A DNA stretch of 64,000 nucleotides. It comes from BQJU01 sp964015035. Lineage in GTDB: Bacteria > Bacteroidota > Bacteroidia > Chitinophagales > Saprospiraceae. The translations under genes were made by a program, and so were the position numbers. The stretch is taken from positions 101,533 to 165,532 of the forward strand of contig CAXHCA010000001.1 in the NCBI GenBank assembly GCA_964015035.1. The letters are read 5' to 3'. Below the pieces are notes generated by a model. It was not told the DNA's origin and did not search any database. It saw nothing but the letters and a program-made list of their open reading frames with translations. This document shows, piece by piece, positions 54,116 through 62,272 of the stretch (positions within the stretch are counted from its first letter, which is position 1; each line of letters opens with the position of its first letter).

Positions 54116-54156
54116 AAAAAAAGTGAACTGCACCAACTTACTAAAACTGGTGCAGT
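54116..54156 (-). terminator. Rho-independent terminator of the first dioxygenase-rhodanese gene
   Basis: ACTGCACCA (54127-54135) pairs with TGGTGCAGT (54148-54156) around 12 bases; read leftward it runs into CACTTTTTTTAAAT. It lies about 60 bp after the stop at 54215. Confidence 0.8.
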
Positions 54157-54214
54157 CATCCAAAATTCTATAAATAATCACCCGATTATGCTATGTGTGT
54201 AGCATCTTTTTATT

Positions 54215-55666
54215 CTAGACTAAAGCGGATACTGCTTCATCAATCACCTCTTGAGGAATGGTAGTTGGACAAACATGTTCTGTCTTTGGCACTATGCTTT
54301 CTTCGATAGCCCTCCATCCTTTCTGAATGTCGATCAAGTTGCGATACCCTCTGGCCTGCAAAATAGAAGCCGTGATCATAGAGCGATATCCACCCAAACA
54401 TTGCAAATAATAAGTTTTATCACGATCCAGTCGATCCATGTTTTTATTGATGTAATCCAATGGAAAGTTCATGGCTCCGATCACATGCTGAGACAAAAAC
54501 TCAGTAGGCTTGCGTACATCTAACACAGTCCCATCCAGCCCATTTTTTATTTTGCCGGCGAGTTCATCAGCACTTATTGACTCAACCGAGTCCGTTTCAT
54601 GACCGGCAGCCTTCCAAGCGGCTATCCCTCCTGCTAAGTAGCCAAGTGTATTATCATAGCCTACTCTAGACAAACGAGTGACAACTTCCTCTTCCCTACC
54701 CTCTGGTGCAATCAATACAATAGGTTGCTGAATATCTGTAATCAATGCCCCAACCCAAGGTGCGAAATTGCCATCGATTCCAATGAAAATAGAATTCGGA
54801 ATATGTGCTTTGGCAAAATCCTCTTCACTTCTAGTATCCAACATCAAAGCCTCTTCTGTTTCTACCAATTCTTCAAAACGGGCAGGCGTAAGTGCGACCT
54901 TGCCTTTTTCCAATACCTTTTCGAAGCTTTCGTAGCCCGATTTGTTCATCATCGCATTCTTCGCAAAATACTGTGGTGGAGGAGTTAATCCACTGGTTAC
55001 TTCCTGAACAAATTCTTCCTTAGTCATATCTGCCCTCAAAGCGTAGTTGGTCTTTTTCTGGTCACCGAGATAGCCCCAAGTATCGGTACTTAAGTTCTTA
55101 CCGCAAGCAGAGCCCGCTCCATGCCCGGGATAGACAATGACGTCATCAGCCAATGGCATGATCTTTTCTCTCAAGCTGTTGAAGAGAAAACCGGCTAAAT
55201 CTTCGCGGGTTAATTGCCCTTGTTTGATGGCCAAATCCGGACGGCCTACATCACCAAGAAATAGTGTGTCGCCCGTAAAAATGGCATAATCATTTCCGTT
55301 TTCATCACGCAGAAGATAAGTGGTACTTTCCATGGTATGGCCAGGGGTATGTAATACCTTAAAGGTAATATTTCCCACTTTAAGTTCCTCACCATCCTTG
55401 GCTTGGTAAATGTCGTAGTTGGTGGCCGCATTCGGTCCATAAACGATCGTAGCACCGGTATTCTTAGCCAGATCAATATGGCCCGATACAAAATCGGCAT
55501 GAAAATGTGTCTCAAAAATATATTTCAGGGTGACCCCTTCCCGATTCAATTTTTCCAGATAAGGCTGCGTTTCCCGCAAGGGGTCAATGATTACAGCTTC
55601 TCCTTCACTTTCGATATAATAGGCTGCCTCTGCAAGACATCCGGTATAGATTTGCTCTACTTTCAT
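54215..55666 (-). CDS. Persulfide dioxygenase-rhodanese fusion, copy 1
   Basis: 483 residues from ATG at 55666; a longer in-frame start overlaps the promoter. The metallo-beta-lactamase domain (1-240) has THFHADFVSGH, HTPGHTMES, FTGDTLFLGD and YPGHGAGSACG, the ETHE1-type iron site. Two rhodanese domains follow. The first (about 260-350) has lost its Cys (VLIAPEGREEEV); the second (about 365-455) keeps Cys in YYLQCLGGYRS. Known fusions oxidise GSH- or other persulfides to sulfite and move sulfane sulfur. Own Crp/Fnr-type promoter and terminator; tandem to a close paralogue. Confidence 0.95.
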   Translation of the reverse strand: MKVEQIYTGCLAEAAYYIESEGEAVIIDPLRETQPYLEKLNREGVTLKYIFETHFHADFVSGHIDLAKNTGATIVYGPNAATNYDIYQAKDGEELKVGNITFKVLHTPGHTMESTTYLLRDENGNDYAIFTGDTLFLGDVGRPDLAIKQGQLTREDLAGFLFNSLREKIMPLADDVIVYPGHGAGSACGKNLSTDTWGYLGDQKKTNYALRADMTKEEFVQEVTSGLTPPPQYFAKNAMMNKSGYESFEKVLEKGKVALTPARFEELVETEEALMLDTRSEEDFAKAHIPNSIFIGIDGNFAPWVGALITDIQQPIVLIAPEGREEEVVTRLSRVGYDNTLGYLAGGIAAWKAAGHETDSVESISADELAGKIKNGLDGTVLDVRKPTEFLSQHVIGAMNFPLDYINKNMDRLDRDKTYYLQCLGGYRSMITASILQARGYRNLIDIQKGWRAIEESIVPKTEHVCPTTIPQEVIDEAVSALV

Positions 55667-55714
55667 TTTTTTTAACATTAGAGGATTAATGAATATTTTG
55701 TTCGATTGATAATA

Positions 55715-55758
55715 CAAAGAACAGGGATTTCTATCTCCTAGTCAGTGATTCAAATCAC
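55715..55758 (-). promoter_or_regulatory. Crp/Fnr-type operator and -7 box for dioxygenase copy 1
   Basis: GTGATTCAAATCAC (55745-55758) is GTGA-N6-TCAC. Its centre is 36.5 bp upstream of the G of the leftward -7 box GTTCTTTG (complement of 55715-55722), the spacing of a class II activator. No TTTG at -33, consistent with activator dependence. Confidence 0.6.
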
Positions 55759-55775
55759 ATCAGCCTTTTTTTTTA

Positions 55776-55809
55776 ACAAAAGCAGGGCCATTGCTGTCAA
55801 TGGCCCTGC
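55776..55809 (-). terminator. Rho-independent terminator of dioxygenase copy 2
   Basis: GCAGGGCCATTG (55782-55793) and CAATGGCCCTGC (55798-55809) form a perfect 12-bp stem around CTGT; read leftward it is followed by TTTTGTTAAAAAAA. It separates the two paralogues into independent transcripts. Confidence 0.9.
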
Positions 55810-55895
55810 AAATGAAATAGAAATCGAACAAAATATACCGAATGTAAAGTCGAGGTTGTGATCACAGATGCGAAACATCTCCAATCGTCTGGTGT

Positions 55896-57305
55896 CTACA
55901 ATTCTGTAGCCTGCTCCACAAATTCTGTACGCTTCAGATCGGTATCCACCAGTGCTTTGTAGCCGCCTTTAATATTCACGATTTGCTCAAATCCACGTGC
56001 TTTTAAAATGGAAGCAGCGATGACAGAGCGGTAACCACCGGCACAATGCAGGTAATATTTTTTCTCGCGATCAATTTGGTTCATATTGCGATTGATGAAG
56101 TCAAGTGGAAAATTAGTAGCCCCAATGAGGTGCTCGGCGGCAAATTCACTGGCTCTGCGAACATCCAATAGGTTCATCTTGCCGTCGTATTGTTTGGCGA
56201 AAGCCGTAGGCTCTATTTCTTCCAATGTATCCACATCTTCTCCGGCCTTTTGCCAACTTTCAAAACTACCTTCCAAGTAGCCAATAGCATTATCATAACC
56301 AACCCGGGCCAAACGCGTCACTACTTCTGCTTCACGGCCTGGTTCGGTCACCAACAGGATTGGCTGATTCAAGTCGGTAACCAGCGCCCCTACCCACATG
56401 GCAAAGTTGTCGTCGATACCAATGAAAATGGAGCCGGGAATAAAACCTTTGGCAAAAATATCTTGATGGCGGGTATCAATGACCAATGCCTCTTCTCCTT
56501 CCCAAGCTGCTTTGAATGCCCGTACACTCAAGGCTTGAGCACCGCGTTCACGTACCACTTCGATACTTTCATACCCCATTTTGTTCATCATGGCATTTTT
56601 AGGAAAATACTGAGGGGGCTCTACCAATCCGGTAGTAACTTCTTTTACAAATTCTGCCTTACTCATGTCAGGACGCAATGCATAATTGGTTTTCTTTTGG
56701 TCGCCGAGATATCCCCAGGTATCCTTGCTCATTTTTTTACCGCAAGCCGAACCCGCTCCATGGCCAGGGTACACAATCACGTCATCACTCAATGGCATGA
56801 TGCGGTTGCGCAAACTATCAAATAGGAATCCGGCTAAATCTTCACGAGTAATTTCTCCCTGTTTAATCGCAAGGTCAGGACGGCCCACGTCACCCAGGAA
56901 TAAGGTGTCGCCAGTAAAAATAGCGTAATCCTTACCATTTTCATCCTTCAATAGGAACGTTGAGCTTTCCATGGTATGGCCAGGAGTATGTAAAACCTTG
57001 ATGGTAACATCTCCTACCTTCAGTTCTTCGTTATCTTTGGCGATATATGCGTCAAAATTAGGTTTCGCCGTAGGTCCGTAGACAATCATTGCACCGGTTT
57101 GCCTGGCCAGATCAAGGTGGCCAGAAACAAAATCGGCATGGAAATGTGTTTCTAAGACATATTTTATTTTGGCACCGCTAGCTTTCGCTCTCTCGATGTA
57201 TGGTTCCGTTTCCCGCAGGGGGTCAATAACCACTGCTTCACCTTTACTTTCAATGTAATAAGCAGCTTCCGCTAAACAACCCGTATAGATTTGTTCTACT
57301 TTCAT
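55896..57305 (-). CDS. Persulfide dioxygenase-rhodanese fusion, copy 2
   Basis: 469 residues, very close to copy 1 along its length, starting at the same MKVEQIYTGCLAEAAYYIES. Same MBL-fold motifs (THFHADFVSGH, HTPGHTMESS, FTGDTLFLGD, YPGHGAGSACGKK). The first rhodanese has no Cys (LLVTEPGREAEV); the second has YYLHCAGGYRS. The C-terminus is about 15 residues shorter than in copy 1 and lacks the VCPTTIPQ tail. A tandem duplication with independent promoters and terminators. Confidence 0.95.
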   Translation of the reverse strand: MKVEQIYTGCLAEAAYYIESKGEAVVIDPLRETEPYIERAKASGAKIKYVLETHFHADFVSGHLDLARQTGAMIVYGPTAKPNFDAYIAKDNEELKVGDVTIKVLHTPGHTMESSTFLLKDENGKDYAIFTGDTLFLGDVGRPDLAIKQGEITREDLAGFLFDSLRNRIMPLSDDVIVYPGHGAGSACGKKMSKDTWGYLGDQKKTNYALRPDMSKAEFVKEVTTGLVEPPQYFPKNAMMNKMGYESIEVVRERGAQALSVRAFKAAWEGEEALVIDTRHQDIFAKGFIPGSIFIGIDDNFAMWVGALVTDLNQPILLVTEPGREAEVVTRLARVGYDNAIGYLEGSFESWQKAGEDVDTLEEIEPTAFAKQYDGKMNLLDVRRASEFAAEHLIGATNFPLDFINRNMNQIDREKKYYLHCAGGYRSVIAASILKARGFEQIVNIKGGYKALVDTDLKRTEFVEQATEL

Positions 57306-57387
57306 GATTTAGTTTTTTTTTAAATTAGTAAAAGATGGAAATAAAGCCTTTCCTAAATAACCTATTCGTTTGTGAAAAAGCATAGTC

Positions 57388-57433
57388 CAAAGATAGTCTG
57401 GATACTCCCCTGACCTCTGTGAAGAAAATCACA
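57388..57433 (-). promoter_or_regulatory. Crp/Fnr-type operator and -7 box for dioxygenase copy 2
   Basis: TGTGA-AGAAAA-TCACA at 57418-57433 is a perfect CRP-class palindrome. Its centre is 37.5 bp from the G of the leftward -7 box TATCTTTG (complement of 57388-57395). No -33 TTTG. The leader would be about 75 nt. Confidence 0.7.
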
Positions 57434-57531
57434 CAACACGGTGAGGTTGATCAGCACTTGGCTTAAAATTTGTCATGGCCTTCGGTGATAAAAATCATTG
57501 ACAGGAGTTTACTCCAAAAATGGAGCAAAAT

Positions 57532-57553
57532 AAAAAAGGGCGCAACTGCGCCC
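57532..57553 (-). terminator. Rho-independent terminator of the beta-carbonic anhydrase gene
   Basis: GGGCGCA/TGCGCCC around AC (57538-57553); read leftward it runs into TTTTTTATTTTG. It follows the repeat end at 57567-57582. Confidence 0.85.
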
Positions 57554-57566
57554 GTTAAAACATTTA

Positions 57567-57582
57567 GTGCTTGTTTGGAGGT
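57567..57582. repeat. Single end (H) of the dispersed mosaic repeat
   Basis: GTGCTTGTTTGGAGGT lies 7 bp after the carbonic anhydrase stop. Only one end is recognisable here. Confidence 0.55.
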
Positions 57583-57589
57583 AATCCAC

Positions 57590-58177
57590 TTAATGCTCCA
57601 GGATCTTAACCAGTCCGGTGGAAAAGTCATAAACCCAAGCGTGCAGGGTAAGTACCCTACCCTGTTTTAGCGCTTTGCGGTAGACGGATGTTTGTTTAAG
57701 ATTTTCAATTTGGGCCAGGACATTGAGTTCAACCAAGCGGTTGACCCGATCGGTTTCGTTTTGGATGTCATCCAATTCTTGTTGGTTTTGTTGAATTACA
57801 TCTTTAATATGGGCCAACCAATTGTCTATCAGCCCGATAGCTTCATCCTTTAAGGCCGCAGTGACCCCTCCACAACCATAGTGGCCGTAGACGATAATGT
57901 CTTCAATACCAAGGGTTTCTACAGCATATTGCAAGACTGATAGGAAGTTTAAATCAGAGTGGGCAACTACATTCGCAATGTTGCGATGTACAAAGATTTC
58001 ACCCAGGTCGCCCCCTAATACTACCGAGGGAGAAACCCTACTATCGGAGCATCCCAACAGGAGGGCCTCTGGTTTTTGACCTAAGGTCAAATTATCGAAA
58101 TAATGGGCGTCTTCGTGGTGTTGCTTTTTGGCCCATTCCCGGTTATTGAGCAGGAATTGTTCGATGTGTTTTTCCAT
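57590..58177 (-). CDS. Beta-class carbonic anhydrase
   Basis: 195 residues, compact. Zinc ligands are Cys43 and Asp45/Arg47 in LGCSDSRVSP, His99 and Cys102 in YGHYGCGGV. It converts CO2 to bicarbonate in the cytosol. It follows DUF202 after 11 bp in a leftward cluster with SulP and an alpha-type enzyme, so bicarbonate handling is a shared theme. The gene at its end is bordered by a repeat terminus and a clear terminator. Confidence 0.95.
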   Translation of the reverse strand: MEKHIEQFLLNNREWAKKQHHEDAHYFDNLTLGQKPEALLLGCSDSRVSPSVVLGGDLGEIFVHRNIANVVAHSDLNFLSVLQYAVETLGIEDIIVYGHYGCGGVTAALKDEAIGLIDNWLAHIKDVIQQNQQELDDIQNETDRVNRLVELNVLAQIENLKQTSVYRKALKQGRVLTLHAWVYDFSTGLVKILEH

Positions 58178-58187
58178 ATTGCCGAAA

Positions 58188-58436
58188 CTATTGATATAGT
58201 CGATTTACCTTCCGGCGCATGAGTAAATAATTGATCAATCCAATAATAATAGAAAGGAAGCCCACTACTGTCAGGAGCCATTCAAACCAGCTAAACCGCA
58301 CTTTATCATCCAAATGAAAAACGGCAAGTGCAGTTGCAATAAAATACATGCCGGTTCTAACGTAAGAAAGCAAGGTACGTTGATTGGCCAGACGAGTACG
58401 ATCAATGGCTAATTTATCTCTTAAAATAGGTTCCAT
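58188..58436 (-). CDS. DUF202 membrane protein
   Basis: 82 residues from ATG at 58436, 17 bp after the SulP stop; ATGs at 58463 and 58502 in frame would overlap SulP by 11 and 50 bp. The family line LAIDRTRLANQRTLLSYVRTG opens the domain, followed by two membrane helices (ATALAVFHL region and WLLTVVGFLSIIIGLINYLL). Small inner-membrane protein of unknown function, often found near transporters. Placed between SulP and a carbonic anhydrase. Confidence 0.88.
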   Translation of the reverse strand: MEPILRDKLAIDRTRLANQRTLLSYVRTGMYFIATALAVFHLDDKVRFSWFEWLLTVVGFLSIIIGLINYLLMRRKVNRLYQ

Positions 58437-58452
58437 TACTTCTGTTGATTCT

Positions 58453-60186
58453 TTAATCAGCATTGGTCTGTAAGATAAATTCTTGATGTTTCGAATTTCC
58501 ATCGCTACTGCAGTTTTGGTCGTGGCAATCCACTGCTTCCTGAACGCTCATGAAGAAATTATTTTCTCCAATCTTCTCCACTAAATGACCTCTTACCATC
58601 GCATCCCTCACTGGCCCTTTGACCCCGGTGAAAAAGATGTTCCATCCATTGGCCTTAAAATCATTCACCATATCTTCGATGGCGTGTACGGCACTGCTAT
58701 CCATATTATTAATGCTTTCTGCATTGATAATGATCGTACGCAAGCCCTGGCCTTTCGCCGCAATCATTTCTTCAAGTTTATCTCTGAAAAAATTAATATT
58801 GGCGAAATACAGCTGTGCATCAAAGCGTACAATCAGCAAATCTTCTCGACCATTCACCTGCTTAAAACGCTCTTTATTTCGATAAAAGGTGGTACCCGGA
58901 ACTTGGCCCAATTCAGCCACGTGTGGTCGGGTGGTCCGGAAGATGATCATGGCCAGCGAGAGGATGACACCGATACCAATGCCTTGTTCAATACCCAAGG
59001 AAAGTGTTCCGATGAAGGTGACCATCAACATCCAAAAGTCAGAGCGATTCGCATGCCAAAGGTGTACGGCTTCCTTGAGGTCAATCAAGCCAAAAACAGC
59101 CACCATAATGACCGATGCGAGAATAGCCTTTGGTAAGTAATAAAACAAGGGCGTTAGGAACAATAGGGTCAGAATAATGAGTCCGGCACTGATGATGGAG
59201 GCCATTCCTGTTTTGGCCCCAGCCTGATCATTTACGGCTGTTCTTGAAAACCCACCGGTAACGGGATATGCCTGTATAAATGCACCGCCAAGATTGGCCA
59301 AACCCAGGCCGATTAGTTCTTGGTTGGCATCTATTTTATAGTCCTTGTGCTTGGCTTGAATGGCCTTGGCTACCGCAATACTCTCCATAAATCCAACCAA
59401 AGAAATAGCCAATGCTGTGGGCAGCAATAATTCCAAGGTTTCCCAATTGAATGAAGGCAGCGCCAGTGCGGGCAATCCGCTTGGCACCTCACCGACAATT
59501 TTCACCCCGTAATCCGTCAAGCCCAAACCCGATACCGCCAAAATGCCAAAGATCACCGCCAGCAATGGTCCGGGAATGGCTTTGTTTAGCTTTTTAATCC
59601 CCATAATCAAGAGTATACCCACCACACCTACACTGAATGTGGCCCAATTGATGCCCCCAATGTTTTCAAAGGCCTGGATGATAATTTCATGAATGTGGTG
59701 ACTTCTCGCAATGTCAACCCCTAGTAAATGTTTGAGTTGGCTTAGTCCTATAATTAAAGCCGCCGCCGAAGTGAACCCACTAATGACCGGGTGTGATAAA
59801 AAATTCACAAGGAAACCCAGCCGAAAAACCCCTAGTAAAAACTGAATAACCCCAATAAAGAACGCCAAGGCGATCGCTAAAGCAATATAAGTTTCTGTAC
59901 CTACCTCTGCAATGGCGCCGATACCCGCTGCGGTCAACAAGGAAACCATGGCTACCGGCCCCACAGCCAATTGTCGGGAAGTACCAAAGATGGCATAGAG
60001 AATCAGAGGAATGGTAGAAGCATACAATCCGTAAATCGGCGGTAATCCTGCAATCATTGCATAAGCCATTCCCTGTGGTATGAGCATCACCCCCACCGTT
60101 AGTCCGGCAGATAGGTCTCCTTTTAATTGCTCCTTGTTGTATTTTGGTAGCCAGCCCAGCGCTGGTATAAGGTTTTCAATTTTCAT
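58453..60186 (-). CDS. SulP-family anion transporter with STAS domain
   Basis: 577 residues. Signature elements are GDLSAGLTVGVMLIPQGMAYA near 27-47 and the IPLILYAIFGTSRQLAVGPVAMVSLL stretch (split across helices). About 12 membrane segments extend to 400, and a cytosolic STAS domain runs about 430-550 (LLIVRFDAQLYFANINFF, NNMDSSAVHAIEDMV). SulP carriers move sulfate, bicarbonate or related anions. Flanking carbonic anhydrases of two unrelated classes favour bicarbonate, while the sulfur genes favour sulfate/sulfite; both are inference. Eight bp after the alpha-carbonic anhydrase stop. Confidence 0.93.
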   Translation of the reverse strand: MKIENLIPALGWLPKYNKEQLKGDLSAGLTVGVMLIPQGMAYAMIAGLPPIYGLYASTIPLILYAIFGTSRQLAVGPVAMVSLLTAAGIGAIAEVGTETYIALAIALAFFIGVIQFLLGVFRLGFLVNFLSHPVISGFTSAAALIIGLSQLKHLLGVDIARSHHIHEIIIQAFENIGGINWATFSVGVVGILLIMGIKKLNKAIPGPLLAVIFGILAVSGLGLTDYGVKIVGEVPSGLPALALPSFNWETLELLLPTALAISLVGFMESIAVAKAIQAKHKDYKIDANQELIGLGLANLGGAFIQAYPVTGGFSRTAVNDQAGAKTGMASIISAGLIILTLLFLTPLFYYLPKAILASVIMVAVFGLIDLKEAVHLWHANRSDFWMLMVTFIGTLSLGIEQGIGIGVILSLAMIIFRTTRPHVAELGQVPGTTFYRNKERFKQVNGREDLLIVRFDAQLYFANINFFRDKLEEMIAAKGQGLRTIIINAESINNMDSSAVHAIEDMVNDFKANGWNIFFTGVKGPVRDAMVRGHLVEKIGENNFFMSVQEAVDCHDQNCSSDGNSKHQEFILQTNAD

Positions 60187-60194
60187 AGTGGTCT

Positions 60195-60974
60195 TTAATT
60201 TGTGGAAACCTCAATAGTACGGGCTTCGCTCTGCTGTACCGGACGGTTGTTTTTATGATACAAGTGCCGGAATTTATTGATTTGTGCTTTTGATAAAGTA
60301 ATGGCTTCTTTCATCACGTACCAATCTACGCCCTCAGTGCAGGGAGGTGTGGTCAAAGAACCACTGTAATGAAAAACCGATTTGTTCTGCGGTAAAAGGT
60401 GTACAATATCACAGCGGCCATTTGGATGATAATGTTCTTCCTTGTGTTCAGGAAGAGCGTCCCATAGCGCTTGTAGATCCTTGTTTTCTTGGCCCTCCTT
60501 GATGAGGATCCCTACAACCGCCAATTGGCCGGTACTGTCTGTGTGCACCAAGTGCATTTCCATTGGATAAATGACCCCATCCACTTGGTGTTCACTAGGT
60601 TCATGAAAGTGGATCTGTTTTAAAGAATAGGGCTGCTCGTGAACGACTAATACATTTTCTTCTTCTAGGTTGGCCTGGACAGTATGCCCATTGTTGACCA
60701 GATCTACAGGAGAAGGATGGTAACGAAAATCTAAAAGGGGGCCGGAATACTCCTTTGCCGAATAGCTTTCAATGTCAATGGGCGACTGAAAATGGCCTTC
60801 CGCGCATTTTACAAATTCCGCGGATAGTTCTGCCCAATGTTCCGGTGCCTCCTGCCCCTGGTATCCCCAATGCCCTGCATGAGACAAATCAGTTGTTTCT
60901 ACTGAATGATCGTTTCCACAAGAAAACAAAGGAAAAACAAGGATTAGGCCATAAAGAATCGTTTGCAATTTCAT
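60195..60974 (-). CDS. Alpha-class carbonic anhydrase, lipoprotein
   Basis: 259 residues with a lipoprotein signal ending at LFSCG (Cys19). The alpha-CA fold has HWGYQGQEAPEHW at the start, FQSPIDIES, zinc histidines in KQIHFHEPSEH and EMHLVHTD, and the GSLTTPPCTEGVDWYV loop. It acts in the periplasm on CO2/bicarbonate. It heads the leftward series alpha-CA, SulP, DUF202, beta-CA with gaps of eight to 17 bp, hence a transport-and-hydration module across the inner membrane. Confidence 0.95.
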   Translation of the reverse strand: MKLQTILYGLILVFPLFSCGNDHSVETTDLSHAGHWGYQGQEAPEHWAELSAEFVKCAEGHFQSPIDIESYSAKEYSGPLLDFRYHPSPVDLVNNGHTVQANLEEENVLVVHEQPYSLKQIHFHEPSEHQVDGVIYPMEMHLVHTDSTGQLAVVGILIKEGQENKDLQALWDALPEHKEEHYHPNGRCDIVHLLPQNKSVFHYSGSLTTPPCTEGVDWYVMKEAITLSKAQINKFRHLYHKNNRPVQQSEARTIEVSTN

Positions 60975-61010
60975 AATGAATAGCCGTTTTGGTTGGTGTA
61001 AAATTTAATC

Positions 61011-61080
61011 GTCCTTTGACAAATTTCCCCGATGTAAAATCGGGACAAGCCCTGGGCAATCACGGGATTTGTCAAAGGAC
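61011..61080. repeat. Hairpin element of the second repeat type
   Basis: Perfect 14-bp ends GTCCTTTGACAAAT / ATTTGTCAAAGGAC enclose 42 bases holding a nested CCCGAT/ATCGGG stem. Part of it (AATCACGGGATTTGTC) recurs as its complement at 3931-3946 and more loosely at 43412. It lies five bp from the stop of the YeeE-type gene at 61085 and may end its transcript. Confidence 0.7.
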
Positions 61081-61084
61081 CAAT

Positions 61085-61498
61085 TTAATGAGGCAACTTG
61101 TCTTTTACTACACCATAAGTAAAGGTGCCAAGTGTTGCGCTTAAAATCACTAGGGCAAAGATACCAAAACCATGGCCCAACATCACAAACATCGGCCCCG
61201 GACAGGCCCCCATCAGTGCCCAGCCAAGTCCAAAGATGGTACCTGCCAATAAATGGCGAGGCATACTCAATTTCATGGGCGTATAGGCAACAAAGGTATC
61301 GCGGAGGGTCTTTACCTTAAATTTTTTCATGGCGGCAATGATCAGCGCGCCCAAGACTACCGCGGTACCAATAATACCATACATGTGAAAGCTCTCAAAG
61401 CGGAACATCTCATGAATACGGAACCAGGATATGGCTTCTGATTTCGTCATGACAATACCAAAGAGTACGCCAACTATTACAAAACTAATATTACGCAT
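61085..61498 (-). CDS. YeeE/YedE-related membrane protein (DUF6691 type)
   Basis: 137 residues, about four membrane helices. The conserved cysteine stretch FGLGWALMGACPGPMFVMLGHG is near 90-111. This is half of a split YeeE thiosulfate or sulfur importer; the other half is the next gene upstream. It probably brings sulfane sulfur or thiosulfate through the inner membrane. Spaced 58 bp from the partner in the same direction. Confidence 0.92.
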   Translation of the reverse strand: MRNISFVIVGVLFGIVMTKSEAISWFRIHEMFRFESFHMYGIIGTAVVLGALIIAAMKKFKVKTLRDTFVAYTPMKLSMPRHLLAGTIFGLGWALMGACPGPMFVMLGHGFGIFALVILSATLGTFTYGVVKDKLPH

Positions 61499-61556
61499 TT
61501 TAATAGAATTAAAGCTTTAGAGAAAGAGGATTTTCAGGAGGTTAACGGGTATCTCC

Positions 61557-62141
61557 TTATCCAAAAATAAAGGGCATAATACCCCAGGTCATCAACAAAC
61601 CACCTATAAAAAAGCCAATTACCGTAATGAGCGAAGGCAGTTGAAGATGGGAAAGACCTGAAATTGCATGTCCGGAGGTACAACCATCACCGTAGCGAGC
61701 GCCAAATCCGACTAGAAAACCACCAATAATGGTGAGAATAACTCCCTTGATATTGCCAAAATTGAAAATGCTATCAGGCAGGAATCCCCCACCCTCCCGG
61801 TAATCAATATTCCAATCTTTTAAGTGATCAATGGTAGCTTCAGAAATGGCCACAGGTTCTGGGCTCATCAAAAAATTGGAAGCGATAAAACCACCACCAA
61901 TTGCACCAATGACAAAGGCAAGTCGCCAGTGTTCATGTTTAAGGTCGAAGTTGAAGAATTCATGTTTTTTACCTGCGCCGGCCATGGTGCAGAAATTCTT
62001 AAAAGCCGTGGAAACGCCAAAACTGCGCCCCATCCAGGTCATGAGGAAAAGAATACCGGCAATGGCCACTCCCGAGATAGACCAGTGCCAGGGCTGGCGA
62101 ATAACCTCAAGCCAGCTAGAAGCATTAATGATTAAATCCAT
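61557..62141 (-). CDS. YeeE/YedE-family thiosulfate/sulfur transporter half
   Basis: 194 residues from ATG at 62141; a longer in-frame start would run through the -7 box. The marker GFGARYGDGCTSGHAISGLSHL near 150-171 carries the conserved Cys, and the N-terminal half starts IGGGFIASNF. About five membrane helices. Pair with the 61085 gene: together a YeeE-like pore whose cysteines pass the sulfur ligand. Regulated from a Crp/Fnr-type site at 62210-62223. Confidence 0.92.
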   Translation of the reverse strand: MDLIINASSWLEVIRQPWHWSISGVAIAGILFLMTWMGRSFGVSTAFKNFCTMAGAGKKHEFFNFDLKHEHWRLAFVIGAIGGGFIASNFLMSPEPVAISEATIDHLKDWNIDYREGGGFLPDSIFNFGNIKGVILTIIGGFLVGFGARYGDGCTSGHAISGLSHLQLPSLITVIGFFIGGLLMTWGIMPFIFG

Positions 62142-62179
62142 TCTTATTGGTCGATTTTTGTAGTAAAATTTTCTTCGCA

Positions 62180-62259
62180 CAAAGATAGTGCGTTGAACTA
62201 GACCCGTCAGTGATTTGTATCACAGTATAGTGTATAAATTCTGATCAATTTTGTCTTTG
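62180..62259. promoter_or_regulatory. Divergent Crp/Fnr-type operator between the YeeE operon and the cupin-methyltransferase gene
   Basis: GTGATTTGTATCAC at 62210-62223. Leftward it is centred 36.5 bp from the G of TATCTTTG (complement of 62180-62187), the same geometry as at 55715-55758. Rightward a weaker box TGTCTTTG (62252-62259) lies 42.5 bp from the centre, giving a TSS close to the ATG at 62273. Confidence 0.65.
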
Positions 62260-62272
62260 AAACAAGTGTAGC

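Noticed and set aside
54174..54189. ATAATC-ACCC-GATTAT palindrome as an additional Crp/Fnr operator for cydA
   Set aside because: It lacks the GTGA/TCAC core and lies on the wrong side of the terminator.
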